In this document: positions 8,045-16,148 of the stretch, piece by piece
Layout: every line of letters starts with the position of its first letter
Position numbering within the stretch: the stretch's first letter is position 1
Origin: Variovorax sp. IB41
Lineage (GTDB): Bacteria; Pseudomonadota; Gammaproteobacteria; Burkholderiales; Burkholderiaceae_C
Reading direction: 5' to 3'
Assembly: GCF_016405905.1 (NCBI RefSeq)
Contig: NZ_JAEFCB010000034.1
Location: 1-50,075, forward strand
Length of the DNA stretch: 50,075 bases
Notes under the pieces: generated by a model
The model's database searches: none
The model's input: the letters and a program-made list of their open reading frames with translations, nothing else
Told to the model about the DNA's origin: nothing
Made by a program: the position numbers and the translations under genes

Positions 8045-8076
8045 CAATGGACGTGAGGCGGCAAATTCTGCCATTG
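8045..8076. promoter_or_regulatory. Candidate operator between HD gene and GlxA-type regulator
   Basis: Two nested inverted repeats lie here: outer CAATGG...CCATTG and inner GGCA-aattc-TGCC, which share bases at the right side. The site is in the 115-base divergent gap, 30 bases before the regulator start, and is a plausible autoregulatory site. Confidence 0.4.
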
Positions 8077-8105
8077 CGTCCCCGAAAGAGACACGGAGAA
8101 CAGCC

Positions 8106-9080
8106 ATGCCCACCACGAAGACCATCGCGATCCTCGCCATGCCCGGCGTCCAGCTGCTGGACGTCTCCGGCCCGCTCGACGTGTTCGCCGAGGCGAACGT
8201 GCAGGCGCGCACCGAGGCCTACCGGCTGCGCGTCATCGCCAGCCAGCCCGGCACGATCCGCAGTTCATCGGGCGTTCGGCTCATGCCCGACGCTGTCATC
8301 GGCGAAGACATCGACGAGCCGATCCACACGCTCCTGGTGGCCGGCACGCCGCATGCCGCGAGCGCGGCGACCAACCTTGACGTCACCGCGTGGCTCCGCA
8401 AGCTCACGCCCAAGGCGCGCCGGTTCGGCTCGGTCTGCAGCGGCGCCTTCGTGCTGGCGCAAGCGGGGTTGCTCAATGGCCGGCGGGTCACCACACACTG
8501 GGCGGTGGCCGATCAGTTGGCACAAGCTTTCCCCGCAGTGCAGGTCGATGCCGATGCCATCCATGTGCGCGACGGGCGACTGCGCACCGCCGCCGGCGTG
8601 ACCGCGGGCCTGGACCTGTCGCTCGCGCTCGTCGAGGAAGATCTCGGCCGAGAGGTCGCCATGAAAGTCGCCGCCCAGCTCGTGATGTTCTTCAAGCGCC
8701 CGGGCGGCCAGATGCAGTTCAGCCGCAAGGGCGAAGCCGCGCCCACGGGCAGATCGGCTTTGCAGGAAGTTCAGCGCTGGATCGCGGCGAACCCCGCGGA
8801 AGACCACAGCGTCGCCCACCTGGCCGGGCGCATGAGCCTGAGCCCTCGCCACTTCGCGCGGCTCTTCACGCAAGAGGTCGGCGCGACACCCGCAGCCTGG
8901 GTCGAGGGCATTCGAGTTTCCGCCGCACGGCGCCTGCTCGAGGCCGGGGATGCCGCGCCGAAACAGGTGGCGGCCCAATGCGGATTCGCCGATGCCGACA
9001 CCTTGCGGCGCGCGTTCCAGCGCCAGGTCGGCATCACGCCGGCGGAGTACCGCAAGCGCTACGCGCACGCCGTCGGCTGA
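8106..9080 (+). CDS. GlxA-family transcriptional regulator (DJ-1/PfpI + AraC HTH)
   Basis: This 324-residue protein has two domains. Residues 5-180 form a DJ-1/PfpI-like domain with the nucleophile-elbow motif V-C-S-G-A-F (Cys111) and His131, probably used for ligand sensing rather than catalysis. Residues 225-320 form an AraC-type double helix-turn-helix ending G-I-T-P-A-E-Y-R-K-R. I chose the ATG preceded by ACGGAGA, because in-frame sequence further upstream runs through the divergent promoter and does not resemble the family. It probably controls itself and the HD-domain gene. The ligand is unknown. Confidence 0.88.
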   Translation: MPTTKTIAILAMPGVQLLDVSGPLDVFAEANVQARTEAYRLRVIASQPGTIRSSSGVRLMPDAVIGEDIDEPIHTLLVAGTPHAASAATNLDVTAWLRKLTPKARRFGSVCSGAFVLAQAGLLNGRRVTTHWAVADQLAQAFPAVQVDADAIHVRDGRLRTAAGVTAGLDLSLALVEEDLGREVAMKVAAQLVMFFKRPGGQMQFSRKGEAAPTGRSALQEVQRWIAANPAEDHSVAHLAGRMSLSPRHFARLFTQEVGATPAAWVEGIRVSAARRLLEAGDAAPKQVAAQCGFADADTLRRAFQRQVGITPAEYRKRYAHAVG

Positions 9081-9101
9081 CGGCATGGCGAAAAGAAACG
9101 A

Positions 9102-9500
9102 TCAGTCCGGAATGACCGCCGTGACCTCGATCTCGACCTTCGCGCGGTGCTCGACCAGCGCCGCCACCTGCACGCAGGTCATCGCCGGAAAGTTGCGCCC
9201 CATCGCATCGCGATAGACCGGGCCCAGCTCGGCCAAGCGGCGGCTGTACTCGTCGCGGTCCGTCACGTACCAGGTCATGCGCACCATGTGCTCCGGGCCC
9301 GCGCCGCCCGCGCGCAGCACCTCGGCGATGTTGCGCAGCGCCAGGCCGCACTGGTCGATGAAGTCGTCCGACTCGAACTGCTGCTGCGCATTCCAGCCGA
9401 TCTGTCCGCCGATGAACAGCATCGTGCCGCGCGCGGCGACACCGTTCGCATAGCCCTTGGGGGGCAGCCAGCCTTCGGGCTGCAGGAGTTTGTTCATCAT
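9102..9500 (-). CDS. RidA family protein (YjgF/YER057c/UK114)
   Basis: This 132-residue protein has the RidA fold, with L-F-I-G-G-Q-I-G-W-N near residues 28-37 and a conserved arginine in M-V-R-M-T-W-Y-V-T-D. RidA proteins hydrolyse reactive enamines/imines to ketones and ammonia. The start overlaps the stop of the upstream CoA ligase by four bases (ATGA), so it is the last gene of the 2-aminobenzoyl-CoA operon. The amino substituent on the pathway's reduced ring would form an enamine, so a deaminating role for this protein fits the context, but that is inference. Confidence 0.85.
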   Translation of the reverse strand: MMNKLLQPEGWLPPKGYANGVAARGTMLFIGGQIGWNAQQQFESDDFIDQCGLALRNIAEVLRAGGAGPEHMVRMTWYVTDRDEYSRRLAELGPVYRDAMGRNFPAMTCVQVAALVEHRAKVEIEVTAVIPD

Positions 9501-11122
9501 GATGTGGTGCCGTTGAGTTGTCTCAGTTTGAATCGCTGGAGCTTGCCGGTTTCCGTGCGCGGCAACACCGCCACGAACTCGATCTCCCGCGGGTATTTGA
9601 AGGGCGCGATGCTGGCCTTCACATGGTCCTGCAGCGCCTTCACGAGCGCCGCATCGCCTTCGTTGCCGGGCTTGAGCACGCAGAAGGCCTTCACGATCAT
9701 CCCGCGGTCCGCATCGGGCTTGCCGATCACGCCGCACTCGGCCACCGCGGGGTGCTTGAGCAGCGCATCCTCGACTTCCGGGCCACCGACGTTGTAGCCG
9801 GCGGTGATGATCATGTCGTCGGCGCGCGCCTGGTAGAAGAAGTAGCCGTCGTCGTCCTGCACGAACGAGTCGCCGGGGTAGTTCCAGCCGTTCTTCACGT
9901 AGTCGGCCTGGCGTGGATCGTCCAGATAGCGGCAGCCGACCGGCCCCTGCAGCGCGAGCTTGCCGACGGTGCCATGCGGCACTTCGTTGCCCTTGTCGTC
10001 CACCACCTTCGCGGTGAAGCCGGGCACCGCCTTGCCGACCGCGCCCTTGCGCACGTCGGCGCCCGCGGCGGAAATGTAGATGTGGAACACCTCGGTGCCG
10101 CCGATGCCGTCGAGCATCTCGATGCCGGTGGCGTCCTTCCAGAGCTGGCGCGTCGCATCGGGCAGGGCCTCGCCCGCGCTCACGCTGATGCGCAGGCTCG
10201 GCATGCCGTGCTGCTTCACGAACGGCGCCATCTGGCGGTAGAACGTGGGTGCCGTGTAGCAGAGGGTCGCGCCGACTTCGTTGATGAGCTTGACCAGCCC
10301 CTCGGGCGTGAACGGCGCATCGGCGAAATACACCGAAGCGCCAGCCCACATCGGGAACACCAGCAGCCCGCCGAGCCCGAAGGTGAAGGCCAGCGGCGGC
10401 GAGCCCACCACGATGTCGTCGCTGCGCGCCTTGAGCACGTGGCGCGGCCAGGTCTCGCACATCGCGAGCACGTCGCGGTGCGTGGTGACGGGTGCCTTGG
10501 GCTTGCCCGTGGTGCCCGACGTGAACGCAAGCAGCGCGATGTCGTCGGCCGCCGTGGGGCATGCGGTGAACACGCCGCTCTTGCCGGCCGCGCGCGCGGA
10601 GAGCGACTCCGCCGCATCGGGCTTGTTGAATGCGATCACCGTCGCAAGCACCGGATGCTCTTTCTGCGCGGTCACCAATTCATCGAGCAGGCGGCCGTCG
10701 CACAGCGCGGCCACGGGCTGCGCTTTCTCGATGATGTCGCCGAGTTCCTTCGCGCGCAGCAGCGGCATCGTCGCCACCGCGATCAATCCGGCCTTCACCA
10801 CAGCGAGCCACGCGAGCGCCATCGCCACCGAGTTGCCGCCGCGCAGCAGCACGCGGTTGCCGGGCACGAGCCCAAGGTCTTCGGTCAGCACCTGCGCGAT
10901 GCGGTTGACCTCGACGGCGGCCTGCCTGTACGTGAGCGTGCCGGCCGGCGAGCGCAGCATCGGCTTGTCGCCGAAGCCCTTGGCATCTGCCTTGTCCAGC
11001 AGCTCCTCCACGAGGTTCAGCTGGTCGGGCAACTGCAGCTCGGGCAGGTCATAGCGAAACACCGGCAACTGCGCGGCAGGCGGCAGGCGGTCGTGAACGA
11101 AGCGGTCGACTTGGGCAGACAC
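9497..11122 (-). CDS. Benzoate/2-aminobenzoate-CoA ligase family protein
   Basis: This 541-residue AMP-forming acyl-CoA synthetase has the phosphate loop T-S-G-T-T-G-K-P-K at residues 201-209 and the C-terminal catalytic lysine in T-E-T-G-K (Lys527). The gene is in one operon with a two-domain monooxygenase/reductase of the 2-aminobenzoyl-CoA type, so 2-aminobenzoate (anthranilate) is the most likely substrate; benzoate or salicylate are alternatives. It would make the CoA thioester in the cytoplasm as the first step of the pathway. It starts 5 bases after the acyl-CoA dehydrogenase gene. Confidence 0.88.
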   Translation of the reverse strand: MSAQVDRFVHDRLPPAAQLPVFRYDLPELQLPDQLNLVEELLDKADAKGFGDKPMLRSPAGTLTYRQAAVEVNRIAQVLTEDLGLVPGNRVLLRGGNSVAMALAWLAVVKAGLIAVATMPLLRAKELGDIIEKAQPVAALCDGRLLDELVTAQKEHPVLATVIAFNKPDAAESLSARAAGKSGVFTACPTAADDIALLAFTSGTTGKPKAPVTTHRDVLAMCETWPRHVLKARSDDIVVGSPPLAFTFGLGGLLVFPMWAGASVYFADAPFTPEGLVKLINEVGATLCYTAPTFYRQMAPFVKQHGMPSLRISVSAGEALPDATRQLWKDATGIEMLDGIGGTEVFHIYISAAGADVRKGAVGKAVPGFTAKVVDDKGNEVPHGTVGKLALQGPVGCRYLDDPRQADYVKNGWNYPGDSFVQDDDGYFFYQARADDMIITAGYNVGGPEVEDALLKHPAVAECGVIGKPDADRGMIVKAFCVLKPGNEGDAALVKALQDHVKASIAPFKYPREIEFVAVLPRTETGKLQRFKLRQLNGTTS

Positions 11123-11127
11123 GGTAT

Positions 11128-12321
11128 TTATCCCCGCAGAACGGATTTGCCAATGATCAGTTGTTGGACTTCCGTCGCGCCTTCGTAGATGCGCAGCGAA
11201 CGGATGTCGCGGTAGAGGCTTTCAATCTTCGTGCCAACCTTCACGCCGAGACCGCCGTGCATCTGCAGCGCCATGTCGATCACGCGGCTCGCGTTTTCGG
11301 TGGCGCACATCTTGGCCATTGCGGCGGCTGCGGACACATCGCCCACCGCCGCTGCCCCGCGCTGCTCGGCGTCGTCGCGCATCCATGCGGCGCGGTAGGT
11401 CAGCAGTGCAGCGCTGTCGATCAGCGCGGCCATCTCGCCGAGCTTGGCCTGCGTGAGCTGGAAGTCCGCGAGCGTCTGGCCGAACATGCGGCGGTTCTTC
11501 GCGTGCGAGATGGCTTCGGCGAGCGCGCGACGGCCCATGCCGAGTGCCGCGGCCGCGACCGATGCACGGAAGATGTCGAGCGTGCGCATCGCGAGCTTGA
11601 AGCCGCCGTTCAGCTCGCCCAACTGCGCGGTGCGCGGCACGACGCAGTTCTCGAAGCGCAGCGTAGCGAGCGGGTGCGGCGCCATCACGTCGATGTGCTC
11701 GGAGGTATCCAGGCCGGGCGTCGTCGCATCGACGATGAACACCGTGATGCCGCGCGTGCCGCCCGTCGGATCGGTCTTCGCAAACACGCAATAGAAGTCG
11801 GCGATGCCACCGTTGCTGATCCAGGTCTTCGTACCGTTCAGCAGCCAGCCATCGGCCGTGGGTTCGGCGCGCATGGCCATCGCGGCCACGTCCGAGCCCG
11901 CATCGGGTTCGCTCAATGCGAAGGCCGCGATCTTCTCGCCCTTGCCGACCGCAGTCAGATACTGAGATTGCTGCTCCGGCGTGCCCGCGAGCGTGATCGC
12001 GCCGCTGCCCAGCCCCTGCATCGCGAAGGCGAAGTCGGCCAGCGGCGAGTGGTAGCCGAGCGTCTCGCGCAGCAGCACCAGCGCGCGCGAATCGAGGCGC
12101 TCCAGCGCACCGCCTGCACTGCCGGGCACCGCGTAGCGCAGCCAGCCGCCATCGCCCAGGCGGCGCACCCATTCGCGGCAGGCCGCGCGGTCGTCGCGCT
12201 CGTCGATCTCCTGTTCTGCGCACCACGGCAGCAGGTCGCGTGCGAGCGCGCGATGCGCTTCGTCGAAGAAGGGCAGCGCGAGGTGCGCGGTCGAAGGCGG
12301 CGCGGGAATCTTCGTCATCAT
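11128..12321 (-). CDS. Acyl-CoA dehydrogenase family protein
   Basis: This 397-residue flavoprotein has the family motifs F-A-L-S-E-P-D-A-G-S-D and T-K-T-W-I-S-N-G, and a candidate catalytic base Glu380 in I-Y-E-G-A-T-E. It would oxidise a CoA-bound ring-cleavage or reduced-ring product, passing electrons to electron-transfer flavoprotein. I use the ATG of M-M-T-K, four bases after the stop of the upstream crotonase gene. A GTG start 15 bases further upstream would overlap that gene. It is the fourth gene of the 2-aminobenzoyl-CoA operon. Confidence 0.88.
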   Translation of the reverse strand: MMTKIPAPPSTAHLALPFFDEAHRALARDLLPWCAEQEIDERDDRAACREWVRRLGDGGWLRYAVPGSAGGALERLDSRALVLLRETLGYHSPLADFAFAMQGLGSGAITLAGTPEQQSQYLTAVGKGEKIAAFALSEPDAGSDVAAMAMRAEPTADGWLLNGTKTWISNGGIADFYCVFAKTDPTGGTRGITVFIVDATTPGLDTSEHIDVMAPHPLATLRFENCVVPRTAQLGELNGGFKLAMRTLDIFRASVAAAALGMGRRALAEAISHAKNRRMFGQTLADFQLTQAKLGEMAALIDSAALLTYRAAWMRDDAEQRGAAAVGDVSAAAAMAKMCATENASRVIDMALQMHGGLGVKVGTKIESLYRDIRSLRIYEGATEVQQLIIGKSVLRG

Positions 12322-12325
12322 GGCT

Positions 12326-13180
12326 TCAGTCCCCACCGAACACGGGTTTGCGCTTGGCCGCGAAGGCTTCGTAGGCGCGCTTGAAGTCCTCGGTCTGCAT
12401 GCAGATCGCCTGCGCCTGCGCTTCGGCCTCGATCGCCTGGTCGATGCTCATCGACCATTCCTGCGCGAGCATCGTCTTGGTCATGCCGTGCGCGAAGCTC
12501 GGGCCTTCGGCCAGTTCGCGCGCCATCTTGGTGGCGGCTTCGAGCAGCGCATCGCTTTCGTGCAGCGCGTTGAAGAAGCCCCACGCGTGGCCTTCCTGCG
12601 CCGTCATCGCGCGGCCCGTGAAGAGCAGTTCCGACGCACGGCCCTGGCCGATCACGCGCGGCAGCAGTGCGCATGCGCCCATGTCCGCGCCGGCCAGGCC
12701 CACGCGGGTGAAGAGGAACGCGGTGCGCGTGGCCGGCGAGCCGTAGCGCAGGTCGCAGGCCAGCGCGATCATCGCGCCGGCACCGGCGCACACGCCGTCG
12801 ATGGCACCCACGATCGGCTGCGGGCAGGCGCGGATCGCCTTCACCAGGTCGCCCGTCATGCGCGTGAACTCGAGCAGCTCGGGCATGCGCATGCCCGTGA
12901 GCGGTCCGATGATCTCGTGCACGTCGCCGCCCGAGCAGAAGTTGCCGCCCGCGCCGGTGACGACGATCGCCTTCACGTCGGTCGCGTAGTTCAACGCGCG
13001 GAACAGGTCGCGCAGCTCGGCGTACGAATCGAAGGTCAGCGGGTTCTTGCGCTCGGGGCGGTTCAGCGTGACGGTGCCGACGCCGGCCTCGTAGCTCCAT
13101 GCAAAGTGCTCGGCCTTGTAGGCTGCCTTCGCCTCGAACTGGGCGCGCATGGGATTGCCTGCGCCGATGTAGTGCTTCAT
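12326..13180 (-). CDS. Enoyl-CoA hydratase/isomerase (crotonase) family protein
   Basis: This 284-residue protein has the crotonase fold: V-T-L-N-R-P-E-R-K-N-P-L near residues 37-48, an oxyanion-hole segment G-N-F-C-S-G-G-D, and G-V-C-A-G-A-G-A-M. By eye alignment the two glutamates used by classic enoyl-CoA hydratase are replaced, one by Met in G-A-M-I-A-L-A-C-D and one by Arg in F-L-F-T-R-V-G. It may therefore do a different reaction, such as isomerisation or ring hydrolysis of a cyclic CoA ester. Its start overlaps the marR stop by four bases. Confidence 0.85.
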   Translation of the reverse strand: MKHYIGAGNPMRAQFEAKAAYKAEHFAWSYEAGVGTVTLNRPERKNPLTFDSYAELRDLFRALNYATDVKAIVVTGAGGNFCSGGDVHEIIGPLTGMRMPELLEFTRMTGDLVKAIRACPQPIVGAIDGVCAGAGAMIALACDLRYGSPATRTAFLFTRVGLAGADMGACALLPRVIGQGRASELLFTGRAMTAQEGHAWGFFNALHESDALLEAATKMARELAEGPSFAHGMTKTMLAQEWSMSIDQAIEAEAQAQAICMQTEDFKRAYEAFAAKRKPVFGGD

Positions 13181-13656
13181 GGGGTCTCCGCCATCGATTG
13201 GTTGTGTGAGTGTTGCTTCACCTTGCCGAGCAGCTTGTGCAGCTGCGCGATCTCCTTGCTGCTGAGGCCCGCGAAGGCCTCGACGATCCAGTCTTCGTGC
13301 TGCTGCGCCATCTCGTGAAAGAGCTTGCGGCCGCGCGCGGTGAGCCGCACGCGCCAGGCGCGCCGGTCGCCTTCGACGTTGATGCGCTCGACCACGCCTT
13401 CGGTCACCAGCTGGTCGGTGATGCCGGTGACGTTGCCGCCCGTCACCATCATCCGCCGCGAGAGCTCGTTCATCTTCAGGCCCTCGGGCGAGCGCTCCAG
13501 TTGCGACATCAGGTCGAAGCGCGGCAGCGTGGTGGCGAACTGCGAGCGCAACTCGTTGCGCACCTGCTTCTCGATCAACTGGGTGCAGGTGAGCAACCGC
13601 AGCCAGAGCCGCAAGGCTTCGGGATGTTCGCTGTGCGCGCGCGCTTCGAGGTCCAT
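13177..13656 (-). CDS. MarR-family transcriptional regulator
   Basis: This 159-residue winged-helix protein has the MarR core: L-K-M-N-E-L-S-R-R-M-M-V-T-G-G-N-V-T as the recognition region and the D-R-R-A-W-R-V-R-L-T wing. MarR proteins often repress aromatic degradation genes until a CoA-thioester or acid ligand binds. The ATG comes one base after the TGA of the upstream monooxygenase gene, with GAGGAG inside that gene's end, so the two are translationally coupled. Longer in-frame starts would overlap the upstream gene and lack family-like sequence. It likely acts at the operator ahead of the operon. Confidence 0.9.
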   Translation of the reverse strand: MDLEARAHSEHPEALRLWLRLLTCTQLIEKQVRNELRSQFATTLPRFDLMSQLERSPEGLKMNELSRRMMVTGGNVTGITDQLVTEGVVERINVEGDRRAWRVRLTARGRKLFHEMAQQHEDWIVEAFAGLSSKEIAQLHKLLGKVKQHSHNQSMAETP

Positions 13657-13657
13657 G

Positions 13658-16042
13658 TCAGTGTGTCTCCTCGGGGTTCGGCGCGGCGGCCATCGCGGCA
13701 TTCGCCGCGGCGATCTGCTGCTGCTTGGCGATCTCGCGGTACATCTGGTCGCGGCCGCTCAGGTATTGCTTGGGCCAGTCGACATCGCGGCTCTGCAGCT
13801 TGGCCGCTTCGTGCAGCGTCCATGCGGGGTCCGCGAGGTGCGGGCGCGCGATGGCGCAGAGGTCCGCGCGGCCGGCCGCGATGATGCTGTTGGCCTGGTC
13901 CGCCTCGGTGATCGCGCCCACCGCGATGGTCGCGATGCCGACCTCGTTGCGGATGCGGTCGGAGAACGGCGTCTGGTACATGCGGCCATACACCGGCTTG
14001 GCGGCGCGCGTGGTCTGGCCCGACGACACGTCGATGAAATCGGCGCCGGCTCCCTTGAAGAGCCGCGCGACGATGACTGCGTCCGCATCGGTGTTGCCGC
14101 CGGGCGCCCAGTCGTGCGCGGAGATGCGCACGCTCATCGGCTTGTCCTCGGGCCACACGGCGCGCATCGCGCGGAACACTTCGAGCGGATAGCGGCAGCG
14201 CGCTTCGATGTCGCCGCCGTACTCGTCGGTGCGCTGGTTGGTCAGCGGGCTGATGAAGGCCGACAGCAGGTAGCCGTGCGCGCAGTGCAGCTCGAGCCAG
14301 TCGAAGCCGCACTCGACGGCGCGGCGGGTCGAATCGACGAACTGGTCGCGCAGCGTGTCCATCTCGGCGCGCGTGATGGCGGCGGGCAGCTGGTTGTGTT
14401 CGCCATAGGGCAGCGCGCTTGCGCCGAGCACCGGCCAGTTGCCGTCTTCGAGCGGCTCGTCGGTGCCTTCCCAGCCCACGCGCGTGGAGCCCTTGGGGCC
14501 GCTGTGGCCGAGCTGCATCGCGATCTTCGCGCTCGACTGCGTGTGCACGAAATCGACGATGCGCTTGAAGGCTGCTTGCTGCGCGTCGTTGTAGAGGCCG
14601 GTGCAGGCCGGCGTGATGCGGCCTTCGGGCGTCGGGCTCGTCATTTCGACGAACACCATCGCGGCGCCGCCGAGCGCGCGCGCGCCCAGATGCACCAGCA
14701 AAAAGTCTTGCGGCACGCCGTCGACCGCGCTGTAGGTGGCCATCGGCGAGACCAGGATGCGGTTCTTCAGCGTGAGGCCGCGCACCTTGTAGGGCATGAG
14801 CATCGGCGCCATCGCCTTGCCGCCCGCGAGCCACTGCTCGTAGCCGCCGAGCCATTGCGTGTCGCGCACGCGCAGGTTCTCGTGGCTGATGCGCTGCGAG
14901 CGGGTGAGCAGCGAATAGGCGAACTGCTCGATCTGCATGCCGGTGTAGCGCGGCACGTTCTCGAACCATTCGGTGGAGTTGCGCGCGGCGTTCTGGATTT
15001 TCAGCACCTCGACGCTGCGGCGTGCCTCATAGCCTTCGAGCACATGGTCGAGCGTGCCGCCCTGCTCGAACTCGTTCGCGAGGTCGATCGCGTCTTCCAG
15101 CGCGAGCTTGGTGCCCGAGCCGATCGAGAAGTGCGCCGTGTGCGCCGCGTCGCCCATCAGCACCACGGGCACCGAGCGGCCTTCGACGTCGATGCGGTGC
15201 GTCCAGCGTTCGCACACCACGCGCGGAAAGCGGATCCAGTTGGCCGAGCCGCGCAGGTGCGTGGCGTTGCTGATGAGCGCGTGGCCGCCCAGGTATTTGG
15301 CGAACAGCTTCTCGCAGAAGGCGACGGCCTCGGGCTGCTCCATCTGGTCCAGGCCGTGGGCCTTCCACACCGCCTCTGGCGTCTCGACGATGAAGGTCGA
15401 GGTCTTGTCGTCGAACTGGTAGGCGTGCGCCTGGAACCAGCCGTGCTCGGTCTCTTCGAAGGCGAAGGTGAAGGCGTCGAAGGTCTGGTGCGTGCCCAGC
15501 CACACGAAGCGGCAGTTGCGCAGGTCCACGTCGGGCTTGAACACATCGGCGTAGCGCTGGCGGATGCGGCTGTTGAGGCCGTCGCTCGCGATCACGAGGT
15601 CGGCCTTGTACTGCGCGGCGATCGCCTGGTCGTCGGTGGCGTCGGTCTCGAACACCAGGTCCACGCCCAGCGCGAGGCAGCGTTCCTGCAGGATGTTCAA
15701 CAGGCGCTTGCGCCCGATGCCGCAGAAGCCGTGGCCGCCCGAGCGCACCTGGCGGCCCTTGAAGAAGACCTGGATGTCGTCCCAGTGATGGAACTCGTTG
15801 CCGATCAGCGCCGCGGTGTCGGCATCGGCGGCCCGGAGGTTGCCCAGCGTCTGGTCGCTCAGCACCACGCCCCAGCCGAAGGTGTCGAAGGGCCGGTTGC
15901 GCTCCACCACCGTGATCTGCAACGCGGGGTTGCGCGCCTTCATCAACAGGGCGAAATACAGGCCTGCCGGCCCACCGCCGATGCACAGGATGCGTTGGAG
16001 GTCCGCGGCGGGAGCGGGTTTGACCGGGCTGAGGCTGTTCAT
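13658..16042 (-). CDS. 2-aminobenzoyl-CoA monooxygenase/reductase (salicylyl-CoA 5-hydroxylase/oxidoreductase type)
   Basis: This 794-residue two-domain flavoenzyme has an N-terminal FAD aromatic hydroxylase of about 400 residues, with G-G-G-P-A-G-L near residue 21 and the G-D-A-A-H-T-A motif. Fused to it is a C-terminal Old Yellow Enzyme-like FMN reductase starting near K-V-R-G-L-T-L-K-N-R, with the H-C-A-H-G-Y-L-L-S active-site segment. This architecture is known for 2-aminobenzoyl-CoA monooxygenase/reductase of Azoarcus evansii and for salicylyl-CoA 5-hydroxylases. It would hydroxylate and then reduce the aromatic ring as CoA ester. It is the first gene of a six-gene operon. The ATG is chosen because further upstream sequence runs through an operator-like palindrome. 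Confidence 0.88.
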   Translation of the reverse strand: MNSLSPVKPAPAADLQRILCIGGGPAGLYFALLMKARNPALQITVVERNRPFDTFGWGVVLSDQTLGNLRAADADTAALIGNEFHHWDDIQVFFKGRQVRSGGHGFCGIGRKRLLNILQERCLALGVDLVFETDATDDQAIAAQYKADLVIASDGLNSRIRQRYADVFKPDVDLRNCRFVWLGTHQTFDAFTFAFEETEHGWFQAHAYQFDDKTSTFIVETPEAVWKAHGLDQMEQPEAVAFCEKLFAKYLGGHALISNATHLRGSANWIRFPRVVCERWTHRIDVEGRSVPVVLMGDAAHTAHFSIGSGTKLALEDAIDLANEFEQGGTLDHVLEGYEARRSVEVLKIQNAARNSTEWFENVPRYTGMQIEQFAYSLLTRSQRISHENLRVRDTQWLGGYEQWLAGGKAMAPMLMPYKVRGLTLKNRILVSPMATYSAVDGVPQDFLLVHLGARALGGAAMVFVEMTSPTPEGRITPACTGLYNDAQQAAFKRIVDFVHTQSSAKIAMQLGHSGPKGSTRVGWEGTDEPLEDGNWPVLGASALPYGEHNQLPAAITRAEMDTLRDQFVDSTRRAVECGFDWLELHCAHGYLLSAFISPLTNQRTDEYGGDIEARCRYPLEVFRAMRAVWPEDKPMSVRISAHDWAPGGNTDADAVIVARLFKGAGADFIDVSSGQTTRAAKPVYGRMYQTPFSDRIRNEVGIATIAVGAITEADQANSIIAAGRADLCAIARPHLADPAWTLHEAAKLQSRDVDWPKQYLSGRDQMYREIAKQQQIAAANAAMAAAPNPEETH

Positions 16043-16048
16043 GGTTGA

Positions 16049-16068
16049 ATAGTTTAGACATAAACAAT
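16049..16068. promoter_or_regulatory. Candidate MarR operator
   Basis: A palindrome AT-n-GTTTA-n4-TAAAC-n-AT lies 6 bases upstream of the monooxygenase/reductase start. It is AT-rich in a GC-rich background and has the size of MarR-family sites. It also sits in the divergent promoter region with the cyclopropane-fatty-acid synthase gene. Confidence 0.6.
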
Positions 16069-16148
16069 CTGCTGTCAATGCTGGTTTCGTAACGGGCCCC
16101 GGGATGCCGGCGCGGGGAGGGATGCAAACACTTGCAAAAATCAATACC

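Noticed and set aside
13325..16048. A 907-codon open frame on the plus strand across the monooxygenase/reductase gene
   Set aside because: It is antisense to a well-supported flavoenzyme gene. Its product is low-complexity Arg/Ala/His-rich sequence of the kind that high GC produces.
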